Of a stretch of 64,000 bases of DNA, positions 1 through 8,775 are shown one piece after another. Under the pieces are notes generated by a model that searched no databases, was not told the DNA's origin, and worked only from the letters and a program-made list of their open reading frames with translations. Positions within the stretch are counted from its first letter, which is position 1. The number at the start of each line of letters is the position of its first letter. Source of the DNA: JBEEJZ01 sp046046915 (GTDB lineage Bacteria; Pseudomonadota; Gammaproteobacteria; Burkholderiales; Burkholderiaceae_C); contig JBJOIT010000010.1 in assembly GCA_046046915.1 (NCBI GenBank), positions 1 through 64,000 of the forward strand, read 5' to 3'. The position numbers and the translations under genes are program-made.

Positions 1-417
1 CTGCCCATCAATGATGAACTCTTGCGGCTCCACCAGCAGCAGGCGCTGGTCGGTGGAAATGTTGATGGCCTTGGCGGTTTCCACCACCCGGGCCACATCG
101 GCGGCCGTCACCTCGCGGTCCTTGATGGCCACCATGCCACTGCTGTTGATGCCGCGGATGTGACTGCCGGTGATGCCGGTGTACACGCGGGTGATCTTGC
201 AGTCGGCCATCAGCTCGGCTTCTTTCAAGGCCTGCTGAATGCTTTGCACGGTGGCATCAATGTTGACTACCACGCCGCGCTTGAGGCCGCTGCTGGGCGC
301 CACGCCCAGGCCAGCCAGCTTGAGCTCGCCGCCGGGCATGACCTCGGCCACCACGGCCATCACCTTGGCGGTACCGATGTCCAGGCCAACGACGAGATCT
401 TTGTATTCTTTTGCCAT
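1..417 (-). CDS. ftsA: Cell division protein FtsA, N-terminal part (cut by window edge)
   Basis: FtsA is the actin-like ATPase that tethers FtsZ to the inner membrane and recruits later division proteins. The 139 codons present start MAKEYKDLVVGLDIGTAKV, with the actin-family phosphate-1 motif (LDIGTAKV) near residues 12-19, and continue into the 1C region (ITRVYTGITGSHIRG). The ATG at 415-417 has an AGGTGA ribosome site five bases upstream. It lies 19 bases after ftsQ, the standard ddl-ftsQ-ftsA order. The ATPase core and the C-terminal membrane-targeting helix lie outside the window. Confidence 0.97.
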   Translation of the reverse strand, partial: MAKEYKDLVVGLDIGTAKVMAVVAEVMPGGELKLAGLGVAPSSGLKRGVVVNIDATVQSIQQALKEAELMADCKITRVYTGITGSHIRGINSSGMVAIKDREVTAADVARVVETAKAINISTDQRLLLVEPQEFIIDGQ

Positions 418-436
418 AGGGTCACCTGTGTGTTTG

Positions 437-1222
437 CTATTTCTGCTTTGTGTCTGGCGCCAGCGTGGTCACGCCCTGCAACTTCAGGGCGTAGCCATCG
501 ACATGGCGCAAATCTGCGGACTCCAGCGCGTCGGGCTTGCGTGCGTGCCGCGCGGTCACTTGTGTGAGGGTTTTGAGAAAACGCTGCGTCCGGGCCTGCA
601 CCTCTTCGATGCTGCCACCGCCCAGCTCGACCACGGCATCGGACGCCAGTTGCGCGCGCCAGCCACCACTGCCACTCATTTCGAATTGCTCAATGTGCAG
701 ATCCAGCGCGTCAAACTGCGGCGCCAGGATGCGATACAGGGCCAGCACAGCTGGCGCCTCGGCATCCGGCCCCATCAGACGCACCAGGCTGTCAGCGTCG
801 ACTTCGGCGGTGTTGGCCTCAAACACTTCACCTAAGTGATTGAGCAATCGGGATTCGGCATCGGCACCCCACAGCGCCACGGGCTGATGCTCCTGCAAAT
901 CCACGCGCAGCTGATTAGGGAACTCCCGGCGCACCACGGCCCGGCGCACCCAGGGCACGCCCTCGAACACTTTGCGAACCTGGGCCAGATCCAGCGTGAA
1001 GAAACTGCCCGACAGGTGGGGCGCCACATTGGCGCGCAGGGTCAGAGCATTGCTGCGAGTCAGCTCACCCGTCACCACAATTTTTTTCAGATCAAACAGT
1101 GGCGCGCGCGCCACCCAGCCCGCCAACGCGCTAAGCAGGAGCACACCAAACAACACGAACAGGGCGTTGGCCACCCGGTTCATGAGCTTGATGTCCAGCG
1201 GCAGGGGCAAGGAACGGTTCAT
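437..1222 (-). CDS. ftsQ: Cell division protein FtsQ
   Basis: FtsQ is a bitopic inner-membrane protein that bridges early and late divisome parts by binding FtsB and FtsL. The 261-residue product has a short cytoplasmic N-terminus, one membrane helix at about 18-38 (ALFVLFGVLLLSALAGWV), then a periplasmic POTRA domain from about residue 42 (FDLKKIVVTGELTR) and the beta domain with the family-typical FPNQLRVDLQEHQPVALWG stretch. Length is close to the 276 residues of E. coli FtsQ. Its ATG overlaps the ddl stop by four bases, so translation is probably coupled. Confidence 0.97.
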   Translation of the reverse strand: MNRSLPLPLDIKLMNRVANALFVLFGVLLLSALAGWVARAPLFDLKKIVVTGELTRSNALTLRANVAPHLSGSFFTLDLAQVRKVFEGVPWVRRAVVRREFPNQLRVDLQEHQPVALWGADAESRLLNHLGEVFEANTAEVDADSLVRLMGPDAEAPAVLALYRILAPQFDALDLHIEQFEMSGSGGWRAQLASDAVVELGGGSIEEVQARTQRFLKTLTQVTARHARKPDALESADLRHVDGYALKLQGVTTLAPDTKQK

Positions 1223-2253
1223 CGGCTGGCGGCGTAATCAAGGCTGGCAGAGGCCAGCAAGCGCAGGCACAGGGCTTCGTAACTCAGGCCAGCGGCACGG
1301 GCCGACATGGGCACGAGCGAATGCGAGGTCATACCCGGCGAGGTGTTGATCTCCAGCAGGTAGGGCATGCGGGTGCGGGCATCGATCATCACGTCCGCGC
1401 GGGCCCAACCCCGGCACCCCAGCACCTGAAAGGCCTTCAAGGCCAGGGCCTGGATGGCCTGTTCTTCGCCCTCGGGCAGTCCGCAGGGCACCAGGTACTG
1501 GGTCGTGTCGGTGAAGTATTTGTTGTTGTAGTCGTAGTTGCCGTCGGGCGCCACGATGCGGATGACAGGCAGCGCGTGGGCATCGGCCCCGGACCCCAGC
1601 AGGGGCACGGTGACCTCGTCGCCGGCAATGAACTGCTCGCACAGCACCAGCGGGTCGTGCTGGGAGGCCAGGCGATAAGCTTCTGCACACTCATCTGCAT
1701 GCATGACCTTGGTCAGGCCGATGGTCGAACCTTCGCGCGCCGGCTTGACGATCATGGGCGCACCCAGCGCAGCAAATGCCTGGCGTGTAGCGTCGGCACT
1801 GCTGACCTGCATGGACGCTGGGGTGGGCAGACCCGCGTGCGTCCACAGGCGCTTGGTCATGACCTTGTCGATACCAATGCTCGACGCCATCACCCCCGAA
1901 CCGGTGTAGGGGATGCCCAGCAGCTCCAAGGCGCCTTGCACCGTGCCGTCTTCGCCAAAACGGCCATGCAGCGCGATGAAGCAGCGGGCAAAGCCGTCGC
2001 GTTTGAGCTCGCTCAGGTCACGCTGGCTGGGATCAAACGCATGGGCATCCACGCCCTGCGACTGCAGCGCCTTGAGAACGCCCGTGCCCGACATGAGCGA
2101 GACCTCGCGCTCGGCCGAGGCGCCGCCCATGAGAACCGCTACTTTTCCAGGTATCGCCCCCACGCTCCCCGCTGCGCGTGGTTCGCTGCCCCCCAAGGGG
2201 GCCCTCGCGCCTTCGGGCGGCCGTGCGGCGCTCATGTTGTCCCCCACGCTCAT
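1219..2253 (-). CDS. ddl: D-alanine--D-alanine ligase
   Basis: This ATP-grasp enzyme joins two D-Ala to make the dipeptide that MurF adds to UDP-MurNAc-tripeptide. The family core begins at about residue 36 (GKVAVLMGGASAEREVS) and carries EGSTIGLTK (glycine-rich loop) and EINTSPGMTSHS (metal and D-Ala site). The ATG at 2251-2253 overlaps the murC stop as ATGA. Residues 7-33 are an extra Pro/Gly/Ala/Arg-rich leader encoded by a hairpin-rich repeat (see 2156-2235), so the open frame is about 35 residues longer than the catalytic fold needs. An internal ATG at 2233-2235 or a GTG just before the core could be the real start. The enzyme identity is sure; the start is not. Confidence 0.95.
   Translation of the reverse strand: MSVGDNMSAARPPEGARAPLGGSEPRAAGSVGAIPGKVAVLMGGASAEREVSLMSGTGVLKALQSQGVDAHAFDPSQRDLSELKRDGFARCFIALHGRFGEDGTVQGALELLGIPYTGSGVMASSIGIDKVMTKRLWTHAGLPTPASMQVSSADATRQAFAALGAPMIVKPAREGSTIGLTKVMHADECAEAYRLASQHDPLVLCEQFIAGDEVTVPLLGSGADAHALPVIRIVAPDGNYDYNNKYFTDTTQYLVPCGLPEGEEQAIQALALKAFQVLGCRGWARADVMIDARTRMPYLLEINTSPGMTSHSLVPMSARAAGLSYEALCLRLLASASLDYAASR
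2156..2235 (-). repeat. Hairpin-rich dispersed repeat inside the 5' end of ddl
   Basis: This stretch is made of short palindromes: a CCCCC-AA-GGGGG hairpin near 2190-2202, and the GC-rich runs CGCCTTCGGGCGG and CGCTCCCCGCTGCGCGTGG. I recognise its wording from memory as a short dispersed repeat of Comamonadaceae genomes, usually intergenic. Here it is read in frame as residues of about 7-33 of the ddl product. The copy at 56085-56175 appears to be a related member. Family assignment rests on recall, not on a search. Confidence 0.55.
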
Positions 2254-3665
2254 TCTTTAGTCCCTCCGGCTTTGAGCAACTCGACTAGCTTGCCGGGCAC
2301 GGCGCCGATGGAGCCGGCGCCCATGCACAGCACCACATCGCCGGCGCGGGCGTTGTCGGCAATCGCTTGCGGCATGCTGGCGATGTCGTCTACAAACACA
2401 GGCTCGACCTTGCCGGCCACACGCAGGGCGCGGGCCAGGGCACGACCGTCGGCCGCCACGATGGGCGCCTCGCCGGCGGCATAGACCTCGCTCAGCAAGA
2501 CGGTGTCTGCCGCGCCGATAACCTTTACAAAATCTTCAAAACAGTCGCGTGTGCGGCTGTAGCGGTGCGGCTGAAAGGCCAGCACCAGCCGGCGATCCGG
2601 GAACGCACCCCGGGCGGCTGCCAGCGTGGCGGCCATCTCCACCGGGTGGTGGCCATAGTCGTCAATCACGCTGAAGCTGCCGCCGCCCGATGCAGGCAAA
2701 TCGCCATAGCTCTGAAAACGACGCCCCACACCGCCAAAGTTGGCCAGGGCCCGCTGCACGGCGGCGTCGGGCACGTTTAGCTCCACGGCAGCACAAATGG
2801 CCGCCAGCGCATTGAGCACGTTGTGGCGCCCGGCCAGGTTCAGCACCACTTCCAGGTCGGGCAAGGTGATGCCGTTGCGACGTTGCACCGTGAAATGCAT
2901 CTGCCCGGCTACTGCCCGCACATTGACGGCGCGGACCTGCGCGCCTTCCTCAAAACCATAGCTGGTGATGGGGCAGGTCACTTGCGGCACGATGTCTCGG
3001 ATGGCGGCATCGTCGGTGCACAAAATGGCAGTGCCATAAAAAGGCATGCGGTGCAGAAAGTCCACAAACGCGCCCTTGAGCCGGCCAAAGTCGTGGCCGT
3101 AGGTCTCCATGTGGTCGGCGTCGATGTTGGTGACCACCGACATCACTGGCAGCAGGTGCAGGAAAGACGCATCCGACTCGTCAGCCTCCACCACGATGTA
3201 ATCACCCTTGCCCAGGCGGGCATTGGCACCGGCGCTGTTGAGCCGTCCGCCAATGACAAAGGTGGGGTCCAAGCCCGCCTCCACCAGCACGCTGGCCACC
3301 AGGCTGGTGGTGGTGGTTTTGCCGTGGGTGCCCGCAATGGCAATGCCCTGCTTCAGGCGCATCAGCTCGGCCAGCATCAGGGCGCGGGGCACGATGGGGA
3401 TGCGCTGCTCGCGGGCGGCGAGCACTTCGGGGTTGTCAGCCTTGACCGCGGTCGATGTCACCACAGCATCGGCACCGCTCACATGGGCGGCCGCATGGCC
3501 GGTGTAGGTGGTGATGCCCAGGCCCGCCAGGCGGCGAACGGTGCTGCTGTCGGATTGGTCGGAGCCGGAGATGGTGTAGCCCAGGGTGTGCAGCACCTCG
3601 GCAATGGCCGACATGCCCGATCCCCCGATGCCCACAAAGTGGATGTGTTTGACAGCGTGTTTCAT
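2250..3665 (-). CDS. murC: UDP-N-acetylmuramate--L-alanine ligase
   Basis: MurC adds L-Ala to UDP-MurNAc, the first amino-acid step of peptidoglycan precursor synthesis, in the cytoplasm. The 471-residue protein opens MKHAVKHIHFVGIGGSGMSA, whose VGIGGSGMS loop binds the UDP moiety, and has the Mur-ligase ATP loop GTHGKTTTT at 112-120. EADESDASF and the C-terminal VLAFQPHRYSRTRD also match the family. The frame stays open 96 codons further upstream, but that part only shadows murG. The ATG at 3663-3665 overlaps the murG stop (ATGA) and gives the normal length. Confidence 0.97.
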   Translation of the reverse strand: MKHAVKHIHFVGIGGSGMSAIAEVLHTLGYTISGSDQSDSSTVRRLAGLGITTYTGHAAAHVSGADAVVTSTAVKADNPEVLAAREQRIPIVPRALMLAELMRLKQGIAIAGTHGKTTTTSLVASVLVEAGLDPTFVIGGRLNSAGANARLGKGDYIVVEADESDASFLHLLPVMSVVTNIDADHMETYGHDFGRLKGAFVDFLHRMPFYGTAILCTDDAAIRDIVPQVTCPITSYGFEEGAQVRAVNVRAVAGQMHFTVQRRNGITLPDLEVVLNLAGRHNVLNALAAICAAVELNVPDAAVQRALANFGGVGRRFQSYGDLPASGGGSFSVIDDYGHHPVEMAATLAAARGAFPDRRLVLAFQPHRYSRTRDCFEDFVKVIGAADTVLLSEVYAAGEAPIVAADGRALARALRVAGKVEPVFVDDIASMPQAIADNARAGDVVLCMGAGSIGAVPGKLVELLKAGGTKE

Positions 3666-4738
3666 GTGCTCAATTCCTCGCAGGCACGCACCATGTCCTC
3701 GGTGGCCTGCAGCTTTTGCATGGTTTTGGCCCGCGTGGCCACCGCCAGCAGGCGCGCCCGGTCTATCTGCAGATAGGGCAGCAGGGCTTCGGGCGTGAGT
3801 TCTTGTTGGGGCAGCAGCCAACCACCGCCCTGAGCCACCAAGAACTGGGCGTTGCGGGTCTGGTGATCGTCCACCGCCGAGGGGAAAGGCACGTAAACGG
3901 CAGCCACTCCCACCGCGGCCAGCTCGGTCACGGTGCTGGCGCCGGCGCGGCAAATCACCAGGTCGGCCGCGGCAAAGGCCTGGGCTGTGTCTTGAATAAA
4001 GGGCGTGAGCTCGGCTTGCACCCCGGCGGTGGCATAGCTCGCACGCAAGGCATCGATCTGCTTCTCGCCGCTTTGGTGCGTCACCACGGGCCGTGCGTCC
4101 CGGGGCAGCAAGGCCAACGCTTGCGGCACGATGCGGTTCAGCGCCTGCGCGCCAAGGCTACCGCCCACCACCAGTACCCGAAGCGGACCCGATCGCCCGG
4201 AAAATCGCTCGGCGGGTGCTGCCTGGCGCAGGAAACCGGCGCGCAAGGGATTACCCACCCAGGCCGCTCCGGGCAACACATCGGGGAAGGCACTGAAGAC
4301 CCGGCGAGCCAGACGTGCCAGCACCCGGTTGGCCATGCCGGCCACCGAGTTTTGTTCATGCAACATGAGCGCTCGGCCCGTGAGGGCCGCCACCACACCC
4401 GCTGGCGCCGAGATGTAGCCACCCAGGCCGATCACCACATCGGGCCGTACCCGACGCAAAACCAGCCAGCTTTGCCACAGGGCGCGCAGCAGGCGCACAG
4501 GCAGCTTGATGAGCGTCGCTGCACCCTTACCACGCACACCCGAGAAATCGACGTATTCCATGGCAAAGCCATGGGGTGGCACCAGTCGGCTTTCCATGCT
4601 GGGCGACTGTGGCGAGCCCCGACCGCCCAGCCAATGCACCATCCAGCCCCGCTCCCGCAAGGCCTGGGCCACCGCCAGCCCCGGGAAGATATGTCCTCCG
4701 GTCCCCCCGGCCATGATCAGTGCAACGCGGGGGCTCAT
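3662..4738 (-). CDS. murG: Undecaprenyl-PP-MurNAc-pentapeptide GlcNAc transferase
   Basis: MurG is the peripheral membrane glycosyltransferase that turns lipid I into lipid II on the inner face of the membrane. The 358-residue GT-B protein has the glycine-rich GGTGGH loop at 11-16, HEQNSVAGMANR, the second glycine loop VVGGSLGAQALN and the UDP-GlcNAc site ICRAGASTVTELAAVG. The chosen ATG (4736-4738) gives the family start MSPRVALIMAGGTGGH and overlaps the ftsW stop as ATGA; a longer upstream reading is only a shadow of ftsW. Confidence 0.97.
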   Translation of the reverse strand: MSPRVALIMAGGTGGHIFPGLAVAQALRERGWMVHWLGGRGSPQSPSMESRLVPPHGFAMEYVDFSGVRGKGAATLIKLPVRLLRALWQSWLVLRRVRPDVVIGLGGYISAPAGVVAALTGRALMLHEQNSVAGMANRVLARLARRVFSAFPDVLPGAAWVGNPLRAGFLRQAAPAERFSGRSGPLRVLVVGGSLGAQALNRIVPQALALLPRDARPVVTHQSGEKQIDALRASYATAGVQAELTPFIQDTAQAFAAADLVICRAGASTVTELAAVGVAAVYVPFPSAVDDHQTRNAQFLVAQGGGWLLPQQELTPEALLPYLQIDRARLLAVATRAKTMQKLQATEDMVRACEELST

Positions 4739-6015
4739 ACCCTGCCTCCATGCATCAACTGTTTGTTTTCCACGTCGATGCGCAGCACGATGGCGATGGC
4801 GATCAGGTTGATCATGATGGCAGAGCCGCCGTAGCTCATCAGCGGCAAGGTGAGGCCCTTGGTGGGCAAGGCCCCGAGGTTCACGCCCATGTTGATGAAG
4901 GCCTGAAACCCCACCCAGATCCCCACGCCCTGCGCCACCAAACCGGCAAAGACACGGTCCAGCGCAATGGCCTGGCGCCCGATGTGCATCAGGCGGCGGG
5001 TGAGCCACAAGAACAGGCTGATGACCACCAGCACGCCGACCAGACCAAACTCCTCGCCGATCACGGCCAGTAAAAAGTCGGTGTGGGCCTCGGGCAGCCA
5101 GTGCAGCTTTTCAACACTGCCACCCAGCCCCACCCCAAACACCTCGCCGCGCCCAATCGCAATCAGCGAATGGGTGAGCTGATAGCCCTTGGCCAGGGCG
5201 TTTTTCTCGCTCCAGGGGTCGAGGTAGGCAAAGATGCGCTCCCGCCGCCACTCGCTAAAGGCAATCATCAAGCCGAAGGCCACCAGCAAGATGGTGGCGA
5301 TCAAAAAGAACATGCGGGCGTTCACACCGCCCAAAAACAGGATGCCCATGGCAATCACCGCAATCACCATGAAGGCGCCCATGTCCGGCTCAGCCAGCAG
5401 CAAGACACCCACGACCCCGACAGCCGCCCCCATGGGCACCACGGCGCGAAAGAAGTTCTCTTTGACTTCCATCTTGCGCACCATGTAGTTGGCAGCATAC
5501 AGCAGCACCGTGAGCTTGGCCAGCTCGGAAGGCTGAAAGCTGATGGGCCCCAGGGCAATCCAGCGCCGGGCGCCATAAACCACCTTGCCCACATGCGGAA
5601 TCAGCACCACCGCCAACAGCACCAGAGACACCAGAAATAAGGCCCTGGCCTGCTTGTCCCATACGGCAATCGGCACCTGGTAAGCAATGAGCGCCGCCAC
5701 AAAGGCCATGGCCAGCCACAGGGCGTGGCGCAGCAAAAAGTAGGTGTGGGTGTACCTGGCAAAGCGTGGGTTGTCGGGCATGGCAATCGATGCGGAATAC
5801 ACCATCACCAGGCCCCAGGCCAGCACCGCCACGGTGACCCAGACCAGCGCCTGATCGACGCCACTCAGGGTCGATGGCGACATGGCTGTGGCGCGGGTGC
5901 CATGCAGGCGCACGGGCAACACGTCTGGCGCGGGCGGGCTGGTACGCGCAAACACAGTACTCAGCCGCGCCACCATGCGCGCGCCCCAACCTAACATGGA
6001 TGCAGCTTGCGTCAT
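4735..6015 (-). CDS. ftsW: Lipid II polymerase FtsW (SEDS family)
   Basis: FtsW is the septal SEDS glycosyltransferase that polymerises lipid II together with FtsI. The 426-residue protein has a cytoplasmic lead of about 50 residues, then roughly ten membrane helices beginning ALVWVTVAVLAWGLVMVYSAS. SEDS hallmarks are visible: SFQPSELAKLTVLLYAA, the large extracellular loop with WLPEAHTDFLLAVIGEEFG, and GALPTKGLTLPLMSYGGSA near the C-terminus. It overlaps murD upstream and murG downstream by four bases each. Confidence 0.97.
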   Translation of the reverse strand: MTQAASMLGWGARMVARLSTVFARTSPPAPDVLPVRLHGTRATAMSPSTLSGVDQALVWVTVAVLAWGLVMVYSASIAMPDNPRFARYTHTYFLLRHALWLAMAFVAALIAYQVPIAVWDKQARALFLVSLVLLAVVLIPHVGKVVYGARRWIALGPISFQPSELAKLTVLLYAANYMVRKMEVKENFFRAVVPMGAAVGVVGVLLLAEPDMGAFMVIAVIAMGILFLGGVNARMFFLIATILLVAFGLMIAFSEWRRERIFAYLDPWSEKNALAKGYQLTHSLIAIGRGEVFGVGLGGSVEKLHWLPEAHTDFLLAVIGEEFGLVGVLVVISLFLWLTRRLMHIGRQAIALDRVFAGLVAQGVGIWVGFQAFINMGVNLGALPTKGLTLPLMSYGGSAIMINLIAIAIVLRIDVENKQLMHGGRV

Positions 6016-7568
6016 GCGCCAGCCTCCGGGCTGCTGCCGGCCTCCAGCGCGAGATCGGCCACCGCCGCGCAGAACACCTGGGCACGGTGCTCGTAGTTGT
6101 CAAACATGTCAAAGCTGGCGCAAGCGGGTGACAACAACACAGCGTCCCCCGCGTGGGCGGCCTGGGCGGCCTGATGGACGGCATCCGCCATGCTCGTGGC
6201 GTCCAGCAGAGGCACCCGTGTCTGTTCGAGTGCAGCGCGGATGAGGGGCGCATCGCGGCCGAGCAGTATCACTGCGCGGGTGTAGCGCGACACCGGGTCG
6301 GCCAGCGGGCTGAAGTCCTGGCCCTTGCCCTCACCCCCCAGAATCACCACCACCTTGCGGTCGGCCCCCAGACCAAAGAGGGCCGCCACCGTTGCGCCCA
6401 CATTGGTGCCCTTGCTGTCGTCGAAATACTCCACGCCGTCGATGATGCTGACGGGCTCGACCCGGTGCGGCTCACCCCGGTACTCGCGCAGGCCATACAG
6501 CATGGGCGCCAGCGGGCAGCCGGCGGCGGTGGCCAGCGCCAATGCAGCCAGGGCATTGACGGCGTTATGTCGTCCCCGGATGCGCAGGGCGTCGGCCGGC
6601 ATCAGACGCTGGATGTGCAGGTCTTCTGCCGCTTCATGGCGCTTGCGGCGGGTCTCGTCGGACGGCAGCGCGCGGACCAGCCACACCATGCCGTTCACCT
6701 GCTCCAGCCCGGAGTCGCCCGCACGCTGGGGCATGCCGGCACCAAATGTGGTGATCTCGCGAGCCACTTTGCCCTTAATGGACCGCGCAGGGCTGGCAGC
6801 TGTGGCAGGGGCCATCTGCATGACCGTATCGTCATCCCTATTGAGGATCATCACCCCCTGGGTGCCAAAGACGCTGGCCTTAGCCTGCGCATAAGCGGCC
6901 ATGGAGCCATGCCAGTCCAGGTGGTCCTGGGTGATGTTCAGCACCGTGGCGGCGGTGGGTTCAAAAGTCTGGGCGCCATCTAGCTGAAAACTGGCCAACT
7001 CCAGCACCCAGGCTTGCGGCAAGCGCCCCTGGGCCAGGCGGTCACGCAGGGCATCGAGCAAGGCGTAGCCTATGTTGCCGGCCACCTCCACGTCCCAGTC
7101 GGCACGGCGCAGCAAATGCCCGGTCAGGCTGGTGGTGGTGGTTTTGCCATTGGTGCCGGTGATGGCCAGCACCTTGGGCGCGTAAGCAAGTTCACCGTCT
7201 TGCAGGGCCTTCAACGCCATGGCAAACAGGTCGAGCTCACCTACCACCGGCACGCCGGCGGCCGTGGCAGCTGCTCGCAAACCCGACATTTGTTCCGGAG
7301 CGATGCCCTGACTGCGGCACACCATGGCCCATGGGCCACGGGCCAGCAAATCCGCATCGAAGGCAGAACACAGCACGGTCACGCCTGGCAGCTCGGCGGC
7401 CAACAAGGCTGCCTGCGGCGGCGCCTGGCGGGTATCCGCCACTGTGACACGGGCGCCCGAGGCAGCGCAGGCCCGCACCATGGCCAGACCGGACACACCC
7501 AAGCCCAACACCAGGACAGGGCGATCCAGCAAGGTGGGCAGCAAAAGGGGCAGGGCCGGGGACGTCAT
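6012..7568 (-). CDS. murD: UDP-N-acetylmuramoyl-L-alanine--D-glutamate ligase
   Basis: MurD adds D-Glu to UDP-MurNAc-L-Ala. The 518-residue product has the N-terminal Rossmann-like loop VLVLGLGVSGLAM (about 18-30), the ATP loop TGTNGKTTTT at 137-146, ITQDHLDWHGS in the central domain and a C-terminal domain with DDSKGTNVGATVAAL. It is longer than the 438 residues of E. coli MurD. Part of the excess is a hydrophilic insert after NRDDDTVMQ and before the RIRGRHNAVNALAAL motif. The key residues are intact. The gene ends overlapping ftsW and starts seven bases after the mraY stop. Confidence 0.96.
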   Translation of the reverse strand: MTSPALPLLLPTLLDRPVLVLGLGVSGLAMVRACAASGARVTVADTRQAPPQAALLAAELPGVTVLCSAFDADLLARGPWAMVCRSQGIAPEQMSGLRAAATAAGVPVVGELDLFAMALKALQDGELAYAPKVLAITGTNGKTTTTSLTGHLLRRADWDVEVAGNIGYALLDALRDRLAQGRLPQAWVLELASFQLDGAQTFEPTAATVLNITQDHLDWHGSMAAYAQAKASVFGTQGVMILNRDDDTVMQMAPATAASPARSIKGKVAREITTFGAGMPQRAGDSGLEQVNGMVWLVRALPSDETRRKRHEAAEDLHIQRLMPADALRIRGRHNAVNALAALALATAAGCPLAPMLYGLREYRGEPHRVEPVSIIDGVEYFDDSKGTNVGATVAALFGLGADRKVVVILGGEGKGQDFSPLADPVSRYTRAVILLGRDAPLIRAALEQTRVPLLDATSMADAVHQAAQAAHAGDAVLLSPACASFDMFDNYEHRAQVFCAAVADLALEAGSSPEAGA

Positions 7569-7575
7569 GGTCGTG

Positions 7576-8754
7576 TCAACGCAGCTTCAGGGTGGACAGG
7601 CCCACCAGGCACAGCAGCATGGTGATGATCCAGAAACGCACCACAACCTGGGTCTCTTTCCAGCCGCTTTTTTCGAAGTGGTGGTGCAGTGGTGCCATCT
7701 TCAAGATGCGCCGGCCTTCGCCAAAGCGCTTCTTGGTGTACTTGAAATAGCTCACCTGCAGCATCACCGACAGGGCCTCGACCACAAAGATGCCGCCCAT
7801 GATGGCCAACACAATTTCCTGGCGAACGATCACGGCGATGGTGCCCAGTGCGCCGCCGAGCGCCAGCGCGCCCACATCGCCCATGAACACTTGTGCCGGA
7901 TGGGTGTTGAACCACAGAAAGGCCAGGCCCGCGCCCGACATGGCGGCGCAGAACACCAACAGTTCACCGGAACCGGGGATGTGCGGAAAGAACAGGTATT
8001 TGGAGTAAACGGCGCTACCTGTGATGTAGGCAAAGATGCCCAGCGCCGAACCCACCATCACCACCGGCATGATGGCCAGGCCATCCAGACCGTCAGTCAG
8101 GTTCACGGCATTGCTGGAGCCCACGATGACCAGATAGGTCATGACCACGAAGCCCAGCACGCCCAGCGGGTAGCTCACTTCCTTGAAGAAGGGCAGCAAG
8201 AGCCCGGCTTTGGGCGGCAAGCTCATGTCAAAGCCCGAGCGCACCCAGGTGTAGAACAGCTCCAGCACGCGCAGGTTGGAGTTCTCGGAAATGCTGAACA
8301 CCAGGTACAGGGCTGCCACCAGGCCGATCAGCGATTGCCAGAAGTACTTTTCGCGAGAGCGCATGCCTTCGGGGTCTTTGTTGACGACCTTGCGCCAGTC
8401 ATCTACCCAACCGATGGCCCCAAAACCCAGCGTCACGATGAGCACGATCCAGACAAAGCGGTTGCTCAGGTCCACCCACAACAGGGTCGAGACCGCGATG
8501 CACAGCAGGATGAGCACACCGCCCATGGTGGGAGTGCCACTCTTGCTGAGGTGGGTTTCCATGCCATAGCCCCGCACGGGCTGCCCAATCTTGAGCGCAC
8601 GCAGACGCCGGATCACGGCAGGTCCTGCCACCAGGCCCATCAGCAAGGCGGTGAGTGCCGCCATCACCGCGCGGAAGGTGAGGTATTGGAAAACCCGGAA
8701 GTAACCCAGGTCGGGGGACAGGCTCTGCAGCCATTGGGCAAGACTCAACAGCAT
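7576..8754 (-). CDS. mraY: Phospho-N-acetylmuramoyl-pentapeptide transferase
   Basis: MraY moves phospho-MurNAc-pentapeptide from UDP onto undecaprenyl phosphate, making lipid I in the inner membrane. The 392-residue protein has about ten hydrophobic helices, the family motif HLSKSGTPTMGGVLIL, the catalytic aspartate pair in GWVDDWRKV, NAVNLTDGLDGLAI, the FMGDVGALALGG loop and the terminal APLHHHFEKSGWKET histidine motif. Length is close to the roughly 360-390 residues usual for betaproteobacteria. It sits between murE-murF and murD in the dcw order. Confidence 0.97.
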   Translation of the reverse strand: MLLSLAQWLQSLSPDLGYFRVFQYLTFRAVMAALTALLMGLVAGPAVIRRLRALKIGQPVRGYGMETHLSKSGTPTMGGVLILLCIAVSTLLWVDLSNRFVWIVLIVTLGFGAIGWVDDWRKVVNKDPEGMRSREKYFWQSLIGLVAALYLVFSISENSNLRVLELFYTWVRSGFDMSLPPKAGLLLPFFKEVSYPLGVLGFVVMTYLVIVGSSNAVNLTDGLDGLAIMPVVMVGSALGIFAYITGSAVYSKYLFFPHIPGSGELLVFCAAMSGAGLAFLWFNTHPAQVFMGDVGALALGGALGTIAVIVRQEIVLAIMGGIFVVEALSVMLQVSYFKYTKKRFGEGRRILKMAPLHHHFEKSGWKETQVVVRFWIITMLLCLVGLSTLKLR

Positions 8755-8775
8755 GAGAGCATCCTGAAAAAGGCG

